Positions 1 through 6,556 of a stretch of DNA of 9,107 nucleotides are shown one piece after another. The notes under the pieces were generated by a model, which was given only the letters and a program-made list of their open reading frames with translations, was not told where the DNA came from and searched no databases. Position 1 is the first letter of the stretch. Each line of letters starts with the position of its first letter. The translations under genes and the position numbers were made by a program. Origin of the DNA: an uncultured Porphyromonas sp. (GTDB lineage: Bacteria > Bacteroidota > Bacteroidia > Bacteroidales > Porphyromonadaceae); NCBI GenBank assembly GCA_945875135.1, contig CAMCJO010000065.1:1-9107 (forward strand), given 5' to 3'.

Positions 1-20
1 AACGCTTAAACAAGCTACAG

Positions 21-50
21 CAAAGGTACGAAAAAACGACAGCTAGCCAA
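21..50 (-). promoter_or_regulatory. Candidate Bacteroidetes-type promoter reading out of the left edge
   Basis: On the minus strand, TACCTTTG (21-28) is a full match to the Bacteroidetes -7 consensus TAnnTTTG. A TTG at 48-50 stands 19 nt upstream, the usual -33 spacing for this phylum. Transcription would start near 15-18 and run leftwards, out of the window, into a gene that is not visible. The -33 TTG lies inside the outermost unit of the adjacent heptamer array (47-53). A run of six T on the minus strand (31-36) lies between the boxes but has no stem beside it, so it is not a terminator. The call rests on motif match and spacing only. Confidence 0.5.
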
Positions 51-123
51 TCGCCAACGGTCAACGGTCAACGGCCAACAGCCAACAGCTAACAGCTAAT
101 AGCCAATAGCCAACAGCTAATAG
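47..123. repeat. Degenerate heptamer tandem array, 11 units
   Basis: Eleven consecutive 7-bp units fill 47-123. Read on the plus strand, ten of them fit YYAAYRG (for example CCAACAG, CTAATAG, TCAACGG, CCAATAG). Only the outermost, CCAATCG at 47-53, departs, at its sixth base. Positions 3, 4 and 7 (A, A, G) do not vary, and inside the ten fitting units every change is a transition. The array ends at base 123, immediately before the stop codon of the sugar transferase (124-126), and runs up to the candidate promoter on the other side. The period is not a multiple of three and the array lies outside the coding sequence. Short heptamer arrays of this kind are known from other bacteria, such as the cyanobacterial STRR repeats; any function here is unknown. 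Confidence 0.9.
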
Positions 124-708
124 CTACCCCCCACACACCGTCCTCACGATGTACCTTATGTCTTGCCAGAAAGACCAATTGTAGTAATACTCCTTATTGA
201 TCCTTACTTTGTCGGGGAAAATCACTTCATCATTGTACCTGATAGGATCCTCCACAGTAGCCAGAAGAGTCTCCTCATCTCTATACTTTAGGGAGGCGGG
301 CCCTGTGATCCCCGGACGGAGCTTCAGTATCACCCGATCCTCACCCACGAGCTTATCTGCATAACCTGGTACATCAGGACGAGGACCTACGAAGCTCATA
401 TCACCGATGAGTACGTTCCACAGTTCGGGAAGTTCATCTAGCTTGTACTTACGTAGCTTAGCCCCTAGCGGGGTGATGCGAGACTCCCCAGCGACGGAGA
501 CACTACTACCACCATGCGCCACACTCATACTGCGAAACTTGACCATCGTAAAGAGCTTGCCCTCTTTGCCCACCCTCTTTTGCTTGAAAAGAACAGGACC
601 TCCAGGCATCTTCACTCGAATCAAGATCGCCACGACAAGTAGCACAGGGCTAAGTATAATCAGCCCCACGAGCGACATAATCCGATCAAATATCCACTTC
701 GCCCACAT
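124..708 (-). CDS. Initiating sugar-1-phosphate transferase (PglC-like, bacterial sugar transferase family)
   Basis: A 194-aa monotopic phosphoglycosyl transferase that would move a sugar 1-phosphate from a UDP-sugar to undecaprenyl phosphate at the inner membrane, the first committed step of repeat-unit assembly. Residues 5-31 form one hydrophobic stretch with the Ser20-Pro21 kink typical of the re-entrant helix. It is followed by GGPVLFKQKRVG (36-47), KFRSM (57-61), the catalytic Asp91-Glu92 within LDELPELWNVL, GDMSFVGPRP (102-111) and RPGITG (131-136). The length fits the small PglC class; the extra N-terminal helices of WbaP/WcaJ are absent. The sugar specificity cannot be read. It is the last gene of the operon and starts 20 nt after the DUF4276 gene. 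Its first 13 coding bases are duplicated at 2582-2594, so its original upstream neighbour was probably the GT2 gene. No clear Shine-Dalgarno sequence precedes the present start. Confidence 0.93.
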   Translation of the reverse strand: MWAKWIFDRIMSLVGLIILSPVLLVVAILIRVKMPGGPVLFKQKRVGKEGKLFTMVKFRSMSVAHGGSSVSVAGESRITPLGAKLRKYKLDELPELWNVLIGDMSFVGPRPDVPGYADKLVGEDRVILKLRPGITGPASLKYRDEETLLATVEDPIRYNDEVIFPDKVRINKEYYYNWSFWQDIRYIVRTVCGG

Positions 709-709
709 A
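696..709 (-). repeat. 14-bp direct repeat, inner copy (functional start of the sugar transferase)
   Basis: The minus-strand sequence TATGTGGGCGAAGT occurs here and again, identical and in the same orientation, at 2582-2595. This copy contains the ATG (706-708) and the following ten bases of the sugar transferase gene. Identity stops at exactly 14 bp on both sides: the flanking bases are A and G here, T and T at the other copy. The two copies bracket the ATPase/DUF4276 module. Confidence 0.9.
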
Positions 710-713
710 TACG

Positions 714-731
714 TAACAAGGTCTATTGTTA
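714..731. repeat. Inverted repeat over the DUF4276 stop codon, near the cassette end
   Basis: TAACAA (714-719) and TTGTTA (726-731) form a perfect 6-bp stem with a 6-nt loop (720-725). The element covers the TAA stop of the DUF4276 gene (729-731) and lies 5 bp inside the inner 14-bp direct repeat. It is AT-rich and no T-run follows on the minus strand, so it is a poor terminator candidate. It may be chance, a weak RNA hairpin, or part of the cassette end. Confidence 0.4.
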
Positions 732-1433
732 TTTGTCTACATTAGGCGTAAGCAACTGTACAAGCCTCGCTACCCACTCTCGGAAGTGAGGACACTTAGA
801 GAGCATTCGCTCCATACCTATCTCCTCTAAGGCTGTTTTACCGTGGATGATTTTATTATACCCTACTATTCTGAGCAACCTTTTGGATGGGGCGGTCTTT
901 GCCCCATTATTGATAGTTTCGGGATTGTCCGTACTCAAGATTAGATCGCGCACAGCTTTATACTCCTCATTATTGTCCACATCATAGATCGCATCAAGTC
1001 CTCTCACATCAGAGAATACTAGAGTTTCAAACTCGTGTAGTTGGATATGAGGTATAAAGTTCCTGCACTCTCTAGCTAAGCTTTTCTGCATATCTTCTAG
1101 CATTGCTCGCTCTATATTCAGGACCTGCTCATAATGGTTAGTGCCATTATTATATCCTGGGAAGCTATCGGGCAACTGATAGAAGTCGAAAATCGTAGAG
1201 ACGATAGCACCTTGCTCACAAATAACACTTTTAAGTTGCTTACTAACGTCTGAATATCTCGACAGTCCGCCACCCGTCTTTTTCGGTTTGATAGCTACGA
1301 TAGACCCTTGAAACCCTTTGGAATACAAGTATGGAGATAACAGAGCATTAACAAACATCACCTCCGTATCACCCTCAACAATCAATATCAATCGGTCTAC
1401 TATCATACTTTTAGATTCCTCTAGGCTGACCAT
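729..1433 (-). CDS. DUF4276 family protein with TOPRIM-like motifs, partner of the adjacent AAA ATPase
   Basis: A 234-aa soluble protein. Family hallmarks are LILIVEGDTE (15-24), a GGG at 54-56, IFDFYQLPDSFPG (81-93), HEFETLVF (133-140) and PETINNGAKTAPSKRLL (171-187), ending in CPHFREW (214-220). The early acidic EG motif (Glu20) and the Asp83 of FDFY recall the metal-binding acidic residues of TOPRIM nucleases such as OLD; that link and nuclease activity are inferred. Proteins of this type are commonly found beside AAA ATPases, and the gene overlaps one here by 23 nt, which suggests translational coupling and a shared complex. The start is uncertain. The ATG at 1431-1433 has GGGAG six nt upstream. 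The ATG at 1404-1406 (residue 10) has GAGGAA nine nt upstream, lies four nt after the ATPase stop, and would put the VEG motif at the usual distance from the N-terminus. Confidence 0.85.
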   Translation of the reverse strand: MVSLEESKSMIVDRLILIVEGDTEVMFVNALLSPYLYSKGFQGSIVAIKPKKTGGGLSRYSDVSKQLKSVICEQGAIVSTIFDFYQLPDSFPGYNNGTNHYEQVLNIERAMLEDMQKSLARECRNFIPHIQLHEFETLVFSDVRGLDAIYDVDNNEEYKAVRDLILSTDNPETINNGAKTAPSKRLLRIVGYNKIIHGKTALEEIGMERMLSKCPHFREWVARLVQLLTPNVDK

Positions 1434-2478
1434 CTAATACTCCCATCTCCCACAATTCTCCTAGAGAGTAATCCTCTAGCCAGTTGGCTAGAGCATCACT
1501 AGAGAGGTGCTTGAATACAGATACTCCATCCTGCATATCTACTGTAATCACATCGCTCGGCTCAAAGTGATTGATTAGAGCTAGGGACTGTGTGGAGATA
1601 ATTACTTGAGTCCCTCTATCCCTAGCAGACTGTATCAACCCTGCAAGTACAGAGATAGCTCGTGGATGCAGCCCCAATTCTGGCTCATCAATGATGATTA
1701 CCTTAGGTAGATGAGGCTGTAAGAAAAGAGTTGCCAAAGCCAAAAATCTAAGGCTACCATCTGAGAAGTCTTTAACAGAAAACGAAGCGTCTAAGACAGC
1801 TCTATTGCTCCACCAAATACCGACTGTATTCCTTTGGGGCTGATCATTACTAGGGAAAACGAACCTATCAAAGATAGGCATCACACTCCTCAGCGTAGAC
1901 TCTATGAGAGATAGCGCCTTGGGATGCTCCTGACTTAACCAAAAGAGATAGGCAGCCAAATTACCTCCGTCAATAGCTAAACTGTGATTGTCATACAGAT
2001 CAACCTCCCTACGCCTTAAAGGGGAGGAACTTCCTGTGTCATGAAAATGATACACCTTGCACCCCCGAAAGTACCCCTGTAGGTACTGATCCCTATACCA
2101 GTCAGATACTGCAACAAGGCTCTCTTCTAGATTATGTCTGGATAGGATATCGGAGCCGTATATACTCTTTTCTTCAGCTATAAATAGAGTCTCGTCCTCT
2201 CTAGGTTGAAGTGTAAATTCGTAGGTGTTCTGGTTGAAACGAAATAGCCCCCGTATCTCCTGGGTGTGCTTCCTTCCATAGTGCAAAAGTCTATCCGCAG
2301 ACTGTGTCATCGTATAGTTTTTGAGCTTCTGATCGAAAATCATCTGCACCAATCTAAAGAATGAGATGAAGTTGCTCTTACCAGCACCATTAGCCCCAAT
2401 CAGCAGATTTATAGGAGCCAAGTCTAGCTCCAGCTCCCTAATAGACCTATATCCCTCTACCTCTATTTTATCTAGCAT
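1411..2478 (-). CDS. AAA family ATPase (ABC/OLD-like, AAA_21 type)
   Basis: A 355-aa predicted ATPase of the RecF/SMC/OLD group (COG4637-like). The N-terminus MLDKIEVEGYRSI leads into Walker A GANGAGKS (28-35). A middle insert of about 200 residues follows. The second half carries an ABC-signature-like FSDGSLRFL (238-246), Walker B VIIIDEPELGLHP (260-272, Asp264-Glu265) and an H-loop-like IISTQS (293-298) in which a glutamine stands where many ABC ATPases have histidine. No transmembrane segment is evident, so it is not a transporter. In paired systems of this type the ATPase is thought to sense or remodel nucleic acid or protein and to control a TOPRIM effector; here that effector would be the DUF4276 protein. 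The gene has its own candidate promoter 29 nt upstream and no strong ribosome binding site. A role in phage defence is inferred from architecture and neighbours. Confidence 0.9.
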   Translation of the reverse strand: MLDKIEVEGYRSIRELELDLAPINLLIGANGAGKSNFISFFRLVQMIFDQKLKNYTMTQSADRLLHYGRKHTQEIRGLFRFNQNTYEFTLQPREDETLFIAEEKSIYGSDILSRHNLEESLVAVSDWYRDQYLQGYFRGCKVYHFHDTGSSSPLRRREVDLYDNHSLAIDGGNLAAYLFWLSQEHPKALSLIESTLRSVMPIFDRFVFPSNDQPQRNTVGIWWSNRAVLDASFSVKDFSDGSLRFLALATLFLQPHLPKVIIIDEPELGLHPRAISVLAGLIQSARDRGTQVIISTQSLALINHFEPSDVITVDMQDGVSVFKHLSSDALANWLEDYSLGELWEMGVLDGQPRGI

Positions 2479-2506
2479 AGTCTAATTACATCTCAGCTAC
2501 TCGTTG

Positions 2507-2539
2507 CAAAGATAGTATTTCCCTTTCAAGTATATCGAA
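2507..2539 (-). promoter_or_regulatory. Candidate promoter of the ATPase-DUF4276 module
   Basis: TATCTTTG at 2507-2514 (minus strand) is a perfect Bacteroidetes -7 box, TAnnTTTG. The -33 region is weak: TTCG at 2536-2539 sits 21 nt upstream, where TTTG or TTG is expected. A start a few bases after the box would give a leader of about 25 nt before the ATPase ATG (2476-2478). The box lies inside the bounds of the putative cassette, so the module would carry its own promoter. Confidence 0.5.
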
Positions 2540-2594
2540 GAACCCTTTCTCCCGTATGACTGCAGTTTGTCAAAGTCACTAACTTCGCCCACAT
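2526..2594 (-). pseudogene. Fossil 5' end of the sugar transferase gene
   Basis: The frame opens with ATG TGG GCG AAG, the same four codons (MWAK) as the intact sugar transferase at 124-708, then diverges completely at codon 5 and stops at TGA after 22 codons. The ATG (2592-2594) is four nt downstream of the GT2 stop codon (2599-2601), the spacing expected of an operon neighbour, and the preceding bases include GGTAGAG as a possible ribosome binding site. Only 2582-2594 is true homology; the rest of the frame is probably cassette sequence and is unlikely to be a functional peptide. I read it as the original start of the initiating transferase, cut off from its gene by the cassette. Confidence 0.55.
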
Positions 2595-2595
2595 A
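2582..2595 (-). repeat. 14-bp direct repeat, outer copy
   Basis: Identical to 696-709 in the same orientation (minus-strand TATGTGGGCGAAGT). It includes an ATG four nt after the GT2 stop codon and marks the upstream boundary of the putative cassette. A chance 14-bp match at precisely the two edges of a foreign gene pair is very unlikely. Confidence 0.9.
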
Positions 2596-2598
2596 ACT

Positions 2599-3615
2599 CT
2601 ACCTATTAGCTTCAGCGACGAAGGAGCGATTGAAGAGGAGGCGCAAGATACCGTCTAGGTAACCGATACCATAGTTGACATGGATGACGGGATAGATGCA
2701 GATTAGCCATAGAGCGACCTTTGGCTTGGCTATATGCTGTAGCGATGCCACAATATCTATCAGTAGATAGAGGAGCAAGGGGATAGCAAACCAAAGGATC
2801 AGCTTCGGCAGAATGATGCTCAGCACCACAAAAAGTATTAGATAGAGTACGAAGAAGAGTGGCACCATACGTCTCAGCGAGGTGAACTGTCCCAGCTTCT
2901 TATCTACCAATGGGTTGAAGAGTCCATACTGATAAAACATCCGCCCACACTTCCTTACCGTGGGACGTGCATAGTAATCTATAAGCAGGTCAGGAAGCAG
3001 AAAGATGCGCCCCCCATGCTGCTTGAGACGAGAGTTCAGCTCGTTGTCTTGGTTGCGTGTCAGCTCCTCGTCATAGCCCCCTATCTTGTCAAAGACCTCT
3101 TGACGATAGCACCCAAAGGGGACCGTGTCTACCTCTTTGATCTCTTTGACACCTACACGAAACTCTGAATTGCCCATACCGAACTTAGAGCTGAGGGCGA
3201 TAGCGATAGCCTCAGCTCTTGCGGTCTCATTGGCTGGTAGCGTCTTACAGACACCGCCCACATTGTCGGCCTCTGGATGAGCCTCCATAAATTGGACAAG
3301 CCGACTAAAGTAGTCATTGGGATAGACGCAGTGTACATCTAGCCGGATGATATAGACTCCTTGAGCCGCCTTAATCCCGATATTCATAGAGACAGGCACT
3401 ATCTTCCGAGGGTTGTGCAAGAGCTTTACTTGAGGGAACTTCTCACGGATGATCTCCGCAGTACGATCGTGGCTATTGCCATCTACCACGATCACCTCTA
3501 GTAGCTCCTTGGGGTAATCTTGCTGATAGACCGAATTGAGACAATCCTCGATAAATCGCTCTTCGTTGTATGCGGGGATGACGATGGAGATCATTTTCAT
3601 TGCATTATACATCAT
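2599..3615 (-). CDS. Family 2 glycosyltransferase, ExoA-like, membrane-anchored
   Basis: A 338-aa inverting GT-A glycosyltransferase predicted to add a sugar to the lipid-linked repeat unit on the cytoplasmic face. The GT2 domain covers roughly residues 8-215: IPAYNE (13-18), VDGNSHDRT (44-52), RLDVHCVY (91-98), where Asp93 and His95 take the place of the DxD metal-binding motif as in succinoglycan ExoA-like enzymes, and [10 protein letters not shown] (188-197), the catalytic/acceptor region. Three hydrophobic segments near 250-270, 272-292 and 300-317 anchor the C-terminus. Donor and acceptor are unknown. The ATG at 3613-3615 overlaps the TGA of the acetyltransferase gene (ATGA), so the two are probably translationally coupled. 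Met8 ([11 protein letters not shown]) would be the classical family start, but the coupling favours the upstream ATG. Base composition looks more GC-rich than the flippase and polymerase genes. Confidence 0.92.
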   Translation of the reverse strand: MMYNAMKMISIVIPAYNEERFIEDCLNSVYQQDYPKELLEVIVVDGNSHDRTAEIIREKFPQVKLLHNPRKIVPVSMNIGIKAAQGVYIIRLDVHCVYPNDYFSRLVQFMEAHPEADNVGGVCKTLPANETARAEAIAIALSSKFGMGNSEFRVGVKEIKEVDTVPFGCYRQEVFDKIGGYDEELTRNQDNELNSRLKQHGGRIFLLPDLLIDYYARPTVRKCGRMFYQYGLFNPLVDKKLGQFTSLRRMVPLFFVLYLILFVVLSIILPKLILWFAIPLLLYLLIDIVASLQHIAKPKVALWLICIYPVIHVNYGIGYLDGILRLLFNRSFVAEANR

Positions 3616-4169
3616 AAGGGTCTACTCTTAATAACTTTTGCGGGAGCTCCGCCAACAATAGTATAGGGTGGCACATCTTTGGTAACTACAGCCCCAGCTC
3701 CGATAATGGCTCCATTGCCAATGTTCACCCCAGGCATTATCATAACTCGCTGACCTATCCACACATCATCTCCTATTAAGACAGGTTTTGATGTAGATCC
3801 TTGCAATCTAATTGGAACCTCTCTCTTGCTAAAGTTGTGGTTGGTTGTCAATATAACACATTCAGGGCCCATAAGTACATCTCTTCCAATTTTTAAAGGT
3901 CCTCGAATATAGGCTTTTAATCCTATCATGCTAAAGTCTCCTATTTCAATATTTTTACCAGTTCCGAAATTCGCTCCTTTCTCAACAATGACCTTTTTTT
4001 CACATTTATCAAATAGCGGTGAAGCAAACATTCTCCTAATAAATCGGGTTCTTCTCAAATATCGATTGTTCGTCTCTGGAAGGAAGATAGCAAAGCCATA
4101 ATATAGCACTAAACAGATTAACCGTCTCAAAGCTTTAACATACTTAAAAACACTCATAAGTCCTCGCAT
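3612..4169 (-). CDS. Left-handed beta-helix O-acetyltransferase (CatB/WcaF/NodL-like)
   Basis: A 185-aa hexapeptide-repeat acyltransferase that most likely O-acetylates a sugar of the repeat unit using acetyl-CoA. After a basic and hydrophobic N-terminal stretch (residues 8-30), hexapeptide turns run from about 60 to 170 ([37 protein letters not shown]). The likely catalytic His111 lies in TTNHNF on the loop that leaves the helix. The family C-terminus [23 protein letters not shown] (161-183) is intact. Such enzymes act as trimers. The hydrophobic N-terminus may hold it at the membrane. Met5 is an alternative start. It begins nine nt after the GT4 gene and overlaps the GT2 start by four nt. 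The acceptor is unknown, and transfer of another acyl group is possible. Confidence 0.9.
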   Translation of the reverse strand: MRGLMSVFKYVKALRRLICLVLYYGFAIFLPETNNRYLRRTRFIRRMFASPLFDKCEKKVIVEKGANFGTGKNIEIGDFSMIGLKAYIRGPLKIGRDVLMGPECVILTTNHNFSKREVPIRLQGSTSKPVLIGDDVWIGQRVMIMPGVNIGNGAIIGAGAVVTKDVPPYTIVGGAPAKVIKSRPL

Positions 4170-4178
4170 AACAAGCTT

Positions 4179-5312
4179 TTATACATCCTGATTCCCCAAT
4201 AAGTTTACATATCGCAAAGCGATACGATTCCACGAAAACTGTTCGGTTATAAATGTAGGATCGATTGAAAACGAAGAGTAGTTGAGAACAAGTTCCTTTA
4301 TAGCATTCGATATATTGTCTATTCTATCTGGGATACATGAAACCCCATATTTAGGGGAAAAGAAACCATCAACCCCCTCTCCTTTTGTATAAAGAATGGG
4401 CAATCCTTGAGATAACGCTTCGACATATACAAGACCAAAGGTCTCTGTTAGAGAAGGCATAGTGAAAATATGGCATTGTTGCATTATGGCGCGTATCTTA
4501 TCCTTATCTTGAATGACTCCATGCAGATGAAATACTTCGGGATGCCCCATTGCAACAGCCTCGATTTGCTTCGTATCATTTCCATTTCCACCTATCAGAT
4601 GAAGCTGTAGGTTATATCCATTTTCTTTTAGTTTAAGCACAGCCCCCATAAGTCGAGGTATATTCTTGTTTGATGTGAAGTTTCCTACATACAATAGGTG
4701 CCAAGGCTGATCTTGTTGATGAGTCTTTAAGTCGCATGAAATATTTTCAAGCCAGTAGCTATTAATTCCATTAGGGATGTTGATAACTTTATCGCTAAAA
4801 TCAGAAGGGCAAACTCTCCACTGCTGCACTCTTTTGATGTGAGCAGGAGAGATACAGATGACTTTGTCAGCATTCTGAATAACGCTTTTGCCGACTCCCC
4901 AAGTATGCACCATAAATCGCATAAATACATTGATGTCGGTGTTTCTAATGGTGACAGTATAAGGAATTCCATAATCTCTCTTGAGCTTTAGAGCTAACAC
5001 CCCATCACTAAAAAGTGTATGAGCATGAACGTGTGTGAGGCTTCTGGGATCTACTAATCCAAGTAGGTGTTGATAATTGCTCTTCACTTTTAGTCTGAAA
5101 ACAGCCCGATGCCACGGGCACCAATTATCAGAGTAATAAATCATAGAATTTGTCGTAGCAAACTCTACATTATTTCGACCTCTCTCCTCTTCTTTTCGGA
5201 TTGTGGTAAAAACAGTCTGCTGTACACCATATTTGTCAACAGCCTTTACCAGTTCTGAGTAAACACGTGTATGAGGAAAGTCGTTAGCTAGATGTAATAT
5301 ATGAAGTGCCAT
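4179..5312 (-). CDS. Family 4 glycosyltransferase (GT-B fold)
   Basis: A 377-aa retaining glycosyltransferase of the GT4 / glycosyl transferases group 1 type, cytoplasmic and probably membrane-associated. The N-terminal acceptor domain includes HVHAHTLFSDG (94-104) and ends near INIPNGIN (177-184). The nucleotide-sugar domain starts at LLYVGNFTSNKN (206-217) and carries the E-x7-E motif at Glu290 and Glu298 in PSLTETFGLVYVEALSQGLPI, the usual catalytic/donor-binding signature. Linkage and sugar cannot be assigned from sequence alone. The gene starts 11 nt after the polymerase gene and ends nine nt before the acetyltransferase gene. The length is normal for the family and nothing looks broken. 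Confidence 0.93.
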   Translation of the reverse strand: MALHILHLANDFPHTRVYSELVKAVDKYGVQQTVFTTIRKEEERGRNNVEFATTNSMIYYSDNWCPWHRAVFRLKVKSNYQHLLGLVDPRSLTHVHAHTLFSDGVLALKLKRDYGIPYTVTIRNTDINVFMRFMVHTWGVGKSVIQNADKVICISPAHIKRVQQWRVCPSDFSDKVINIPNGINSYWLENISCDLKTHQQDQPWHLLYVGNFTSNKNIPRLMGAVLKLKENGYNLQLHLIGGNGNDTKQIEAVAMGHPEVFHLHGVIQDKDKIRAIMQQCHIFTMPSLTETFGLVYVEALSQGLPILYTKGEGVDGFFSPKYGVSCIPDRIDNISNAIKELVLNYSSFSIDPTFITEQFSWNRIALRYVNLLGNQDV

Positions 5313-5323
5313 AGGCGTCTATC

Positions 5324-6556
5324 TTAAACTAAAGATTGCAGTTGTCTCAAGTAAACTCCAAATAATAAGTAGGCTAAAAATAGAGAGCTAATAGGGGAAA
5401 ATGGGTAAGAATACTCATTGAAGCTAACGATGAGGAGAAATAGCATCAAAAAGGGCATTACGTCATATCTATTCTCAACACGCTCCTTTCTTTTCAAGCA
5501 TCGTGCTACGACCTTACCTAGAAAGACAACATAGAGTAAAATGATGGGGAGTGATAGTATTCCTCCGTATTCAATCCATAGGTTCATCAAGAATATGTGT
5601 ACTATACCTCCATCATATTGCTCTCCCCACAAAGAGCCAACCAAAAGATTATTACCCCTTGAAAGGAAGTCTAACCCGTCAGAAATACGCGACACTCTAC
5701 CTGATGAGATAGTGTTGAGGTCTGTTCCCTGTTTTCCAGCTATGAAAATCTCAGAAATCAGTTCTATGTTTGAAGCGATAAATGCCACTACGACACAAGT
5801 AACTAAAACCTTAATCCAGATTGAAATTTTTCGAGAGCTAAAGAGATACAGCATAATACAAAAAAGAAGTGCGACTAATGCTGTACGTGCTCTCAGAATT
5901 CCAATAATAGTAATCAGCAATAGGGCACTAAGGATCATTAATAACTTTCCCCTTTTGATATAAATGGAATGTGATACGGCGAGTAATGCAAGAATGGCAA
6001 AAAGTGGGGCAATCTGATTTTTGTAATCAACTATATACTGATCGTGTATTTCAAATCCAAACACGGCTACATACGAATAAGCTGAGACTGCTCCTAACAC
6101 AATGTAGAGCATCGTAAATCTCGCAAAAAACCTGGAGTCTATTTGCTTATGGTAGCCAATAAGCAGGATGCCGAGAGTTATGGCTACATCTCTTAGAGTC
6201 CCAAAAGAGAGCGTAGCGCCAAAGGCGTATGCAGTTAATGTCCCAATTCCAAAAAGCAAAACACAGTACAACCATAACCTCAACAGCTTTACTTTAATTA
6301 GAGCTTGTTGTGTTTCCAGAGGACGTACAGTGACTAGGAATAATATAACTACCAAGCCAATAATGATGTCCCTTAGTATCCCATAGGCAGGGTTTTGCAT
6401 ACCCCAAAACGAGTACTGAAGGACATTTGCACTAAGAATTAGGTATAAGATACTATTTGAGATATGGTCTCTTATTATAGATCCTTGAGGTCCTAGTTTA
6501 TGAGGAGCTGAAGGCAACCCTCTATCTGATACTGTATCGATTTGAAAATGTGTCAT
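5324..6556 (-). CDS. wzy: Wzy-like polysaccharide polymerase (O-antigen polymerase type)
   Basis: A 410-aa integral membrane protein with about ten to twelve hydrophobic segments from residue 35 to 405 and a hydrophilic N-terminus of about 30 residues. The largest extracytoplasmic loop lies near 265-320 and contains SSGRVSR (284-290), then HIFLMNLWIEYGG (320-332). This resembles the arrangement of Wzy polymerases and WaaL ligases, where a conserved arginine-rich loop is followed by an H-x-x-[FL]-x-x-x-x-x-E-x-G segment. RARTALVAL (222-230) is another recurring motif. In context, directly downstream of a flippase and within a glycosyltransferase operon, polymerase is the best call; ligase is the alternative. 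Its ATG (6554-6556) overlaps the flippase TGA by four nt. Such genes diverge quickly, so the name is functional rather than based on close similarity. Confidence 0.8.
   Translation of the reverse strand: MTHFQIDTVSDRGLPSAPHKLGPQGSIIRDHISNSILYLILSANVLQYSFWGMQNPAYGILRDIIIGLVVILFLVTVRPLETQQALIKVKLLRLWLYCVLLFGIGTLTAYAFGATLSFGTLRDVAITLGILLIGYHKQIDSRFFARFTMLYIVLGAVSAYSYVAVFGFEIHDQYIVDYKNQIAPLFAILALLAVSHSIYIKRGKLLMILSALLLITIIGILRARTALVALLFCIMLYLFSSRKISIWIKVLVTCVVVAFIASNIELISEIFIAGKQGTDLNTISSGRVSRISDGLDFLSRGNNLLVGSLWGEQYDGGIVHIFLMNLWIEYGGILSLPIILLYVVFLGKVVARCLKRKERVENRYDVMPFLMLFLLIVSFNEYSYPFSPISSLFLAYLLFGVYLRQLQSLV

Larger units (their letters stand above)
710..2595. mobile_element. Putative inserted cassette carrying the ATPase-DUF4276 module
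   Basis: About 1,886 bp, counting one repeat copy, is bounded by perfect 14-bp direct repeats at 696-709 and 2582-2595. The interval holds exactly two genes unrelated to polysaccharide synthesis and a candidate promoter. Removing it would place the sugar transferase ATG 4 nt after the GT2 stop codon, in line with the other junctions of this operon (overlaps of 4 nt, gaps of 2 to 11 nt). No transposase, integrase or convincing terminal inverted repeat is visible, so the entry mechanism is unknown. Target duplication, recombinase-mediated integration and recombination at the short homology are all possible. The repeat and the gene order are seen directly; the insertion history is inferred. Confidence 0.65.

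Noticed and set aside
2557..2578. TGACT...AGTCA dyad after the GT2 gene as a terminator or recombinase site
   Set aside because: It has a five-bp stem with a 12-nt loop, no T-run, and only an imperfect inner palindrome.
710..2581. Terminal inverted repeats at the cassette ends (TACGTAAC inward from 710; TAGTGAC inward from 2581)
   Set aside because: The match needs a gap and a mismatch over eight bases, so it cannot be told from chance.
5541..5963. Plus-strand open frame opposite the polymerase gene
   Set aside because: It is antisense to a well-supported membrane protein gene, with no recognisable domain. The other plus-strand frames (407-745, 6168-6386, 6941-7171) are likewise shadows.
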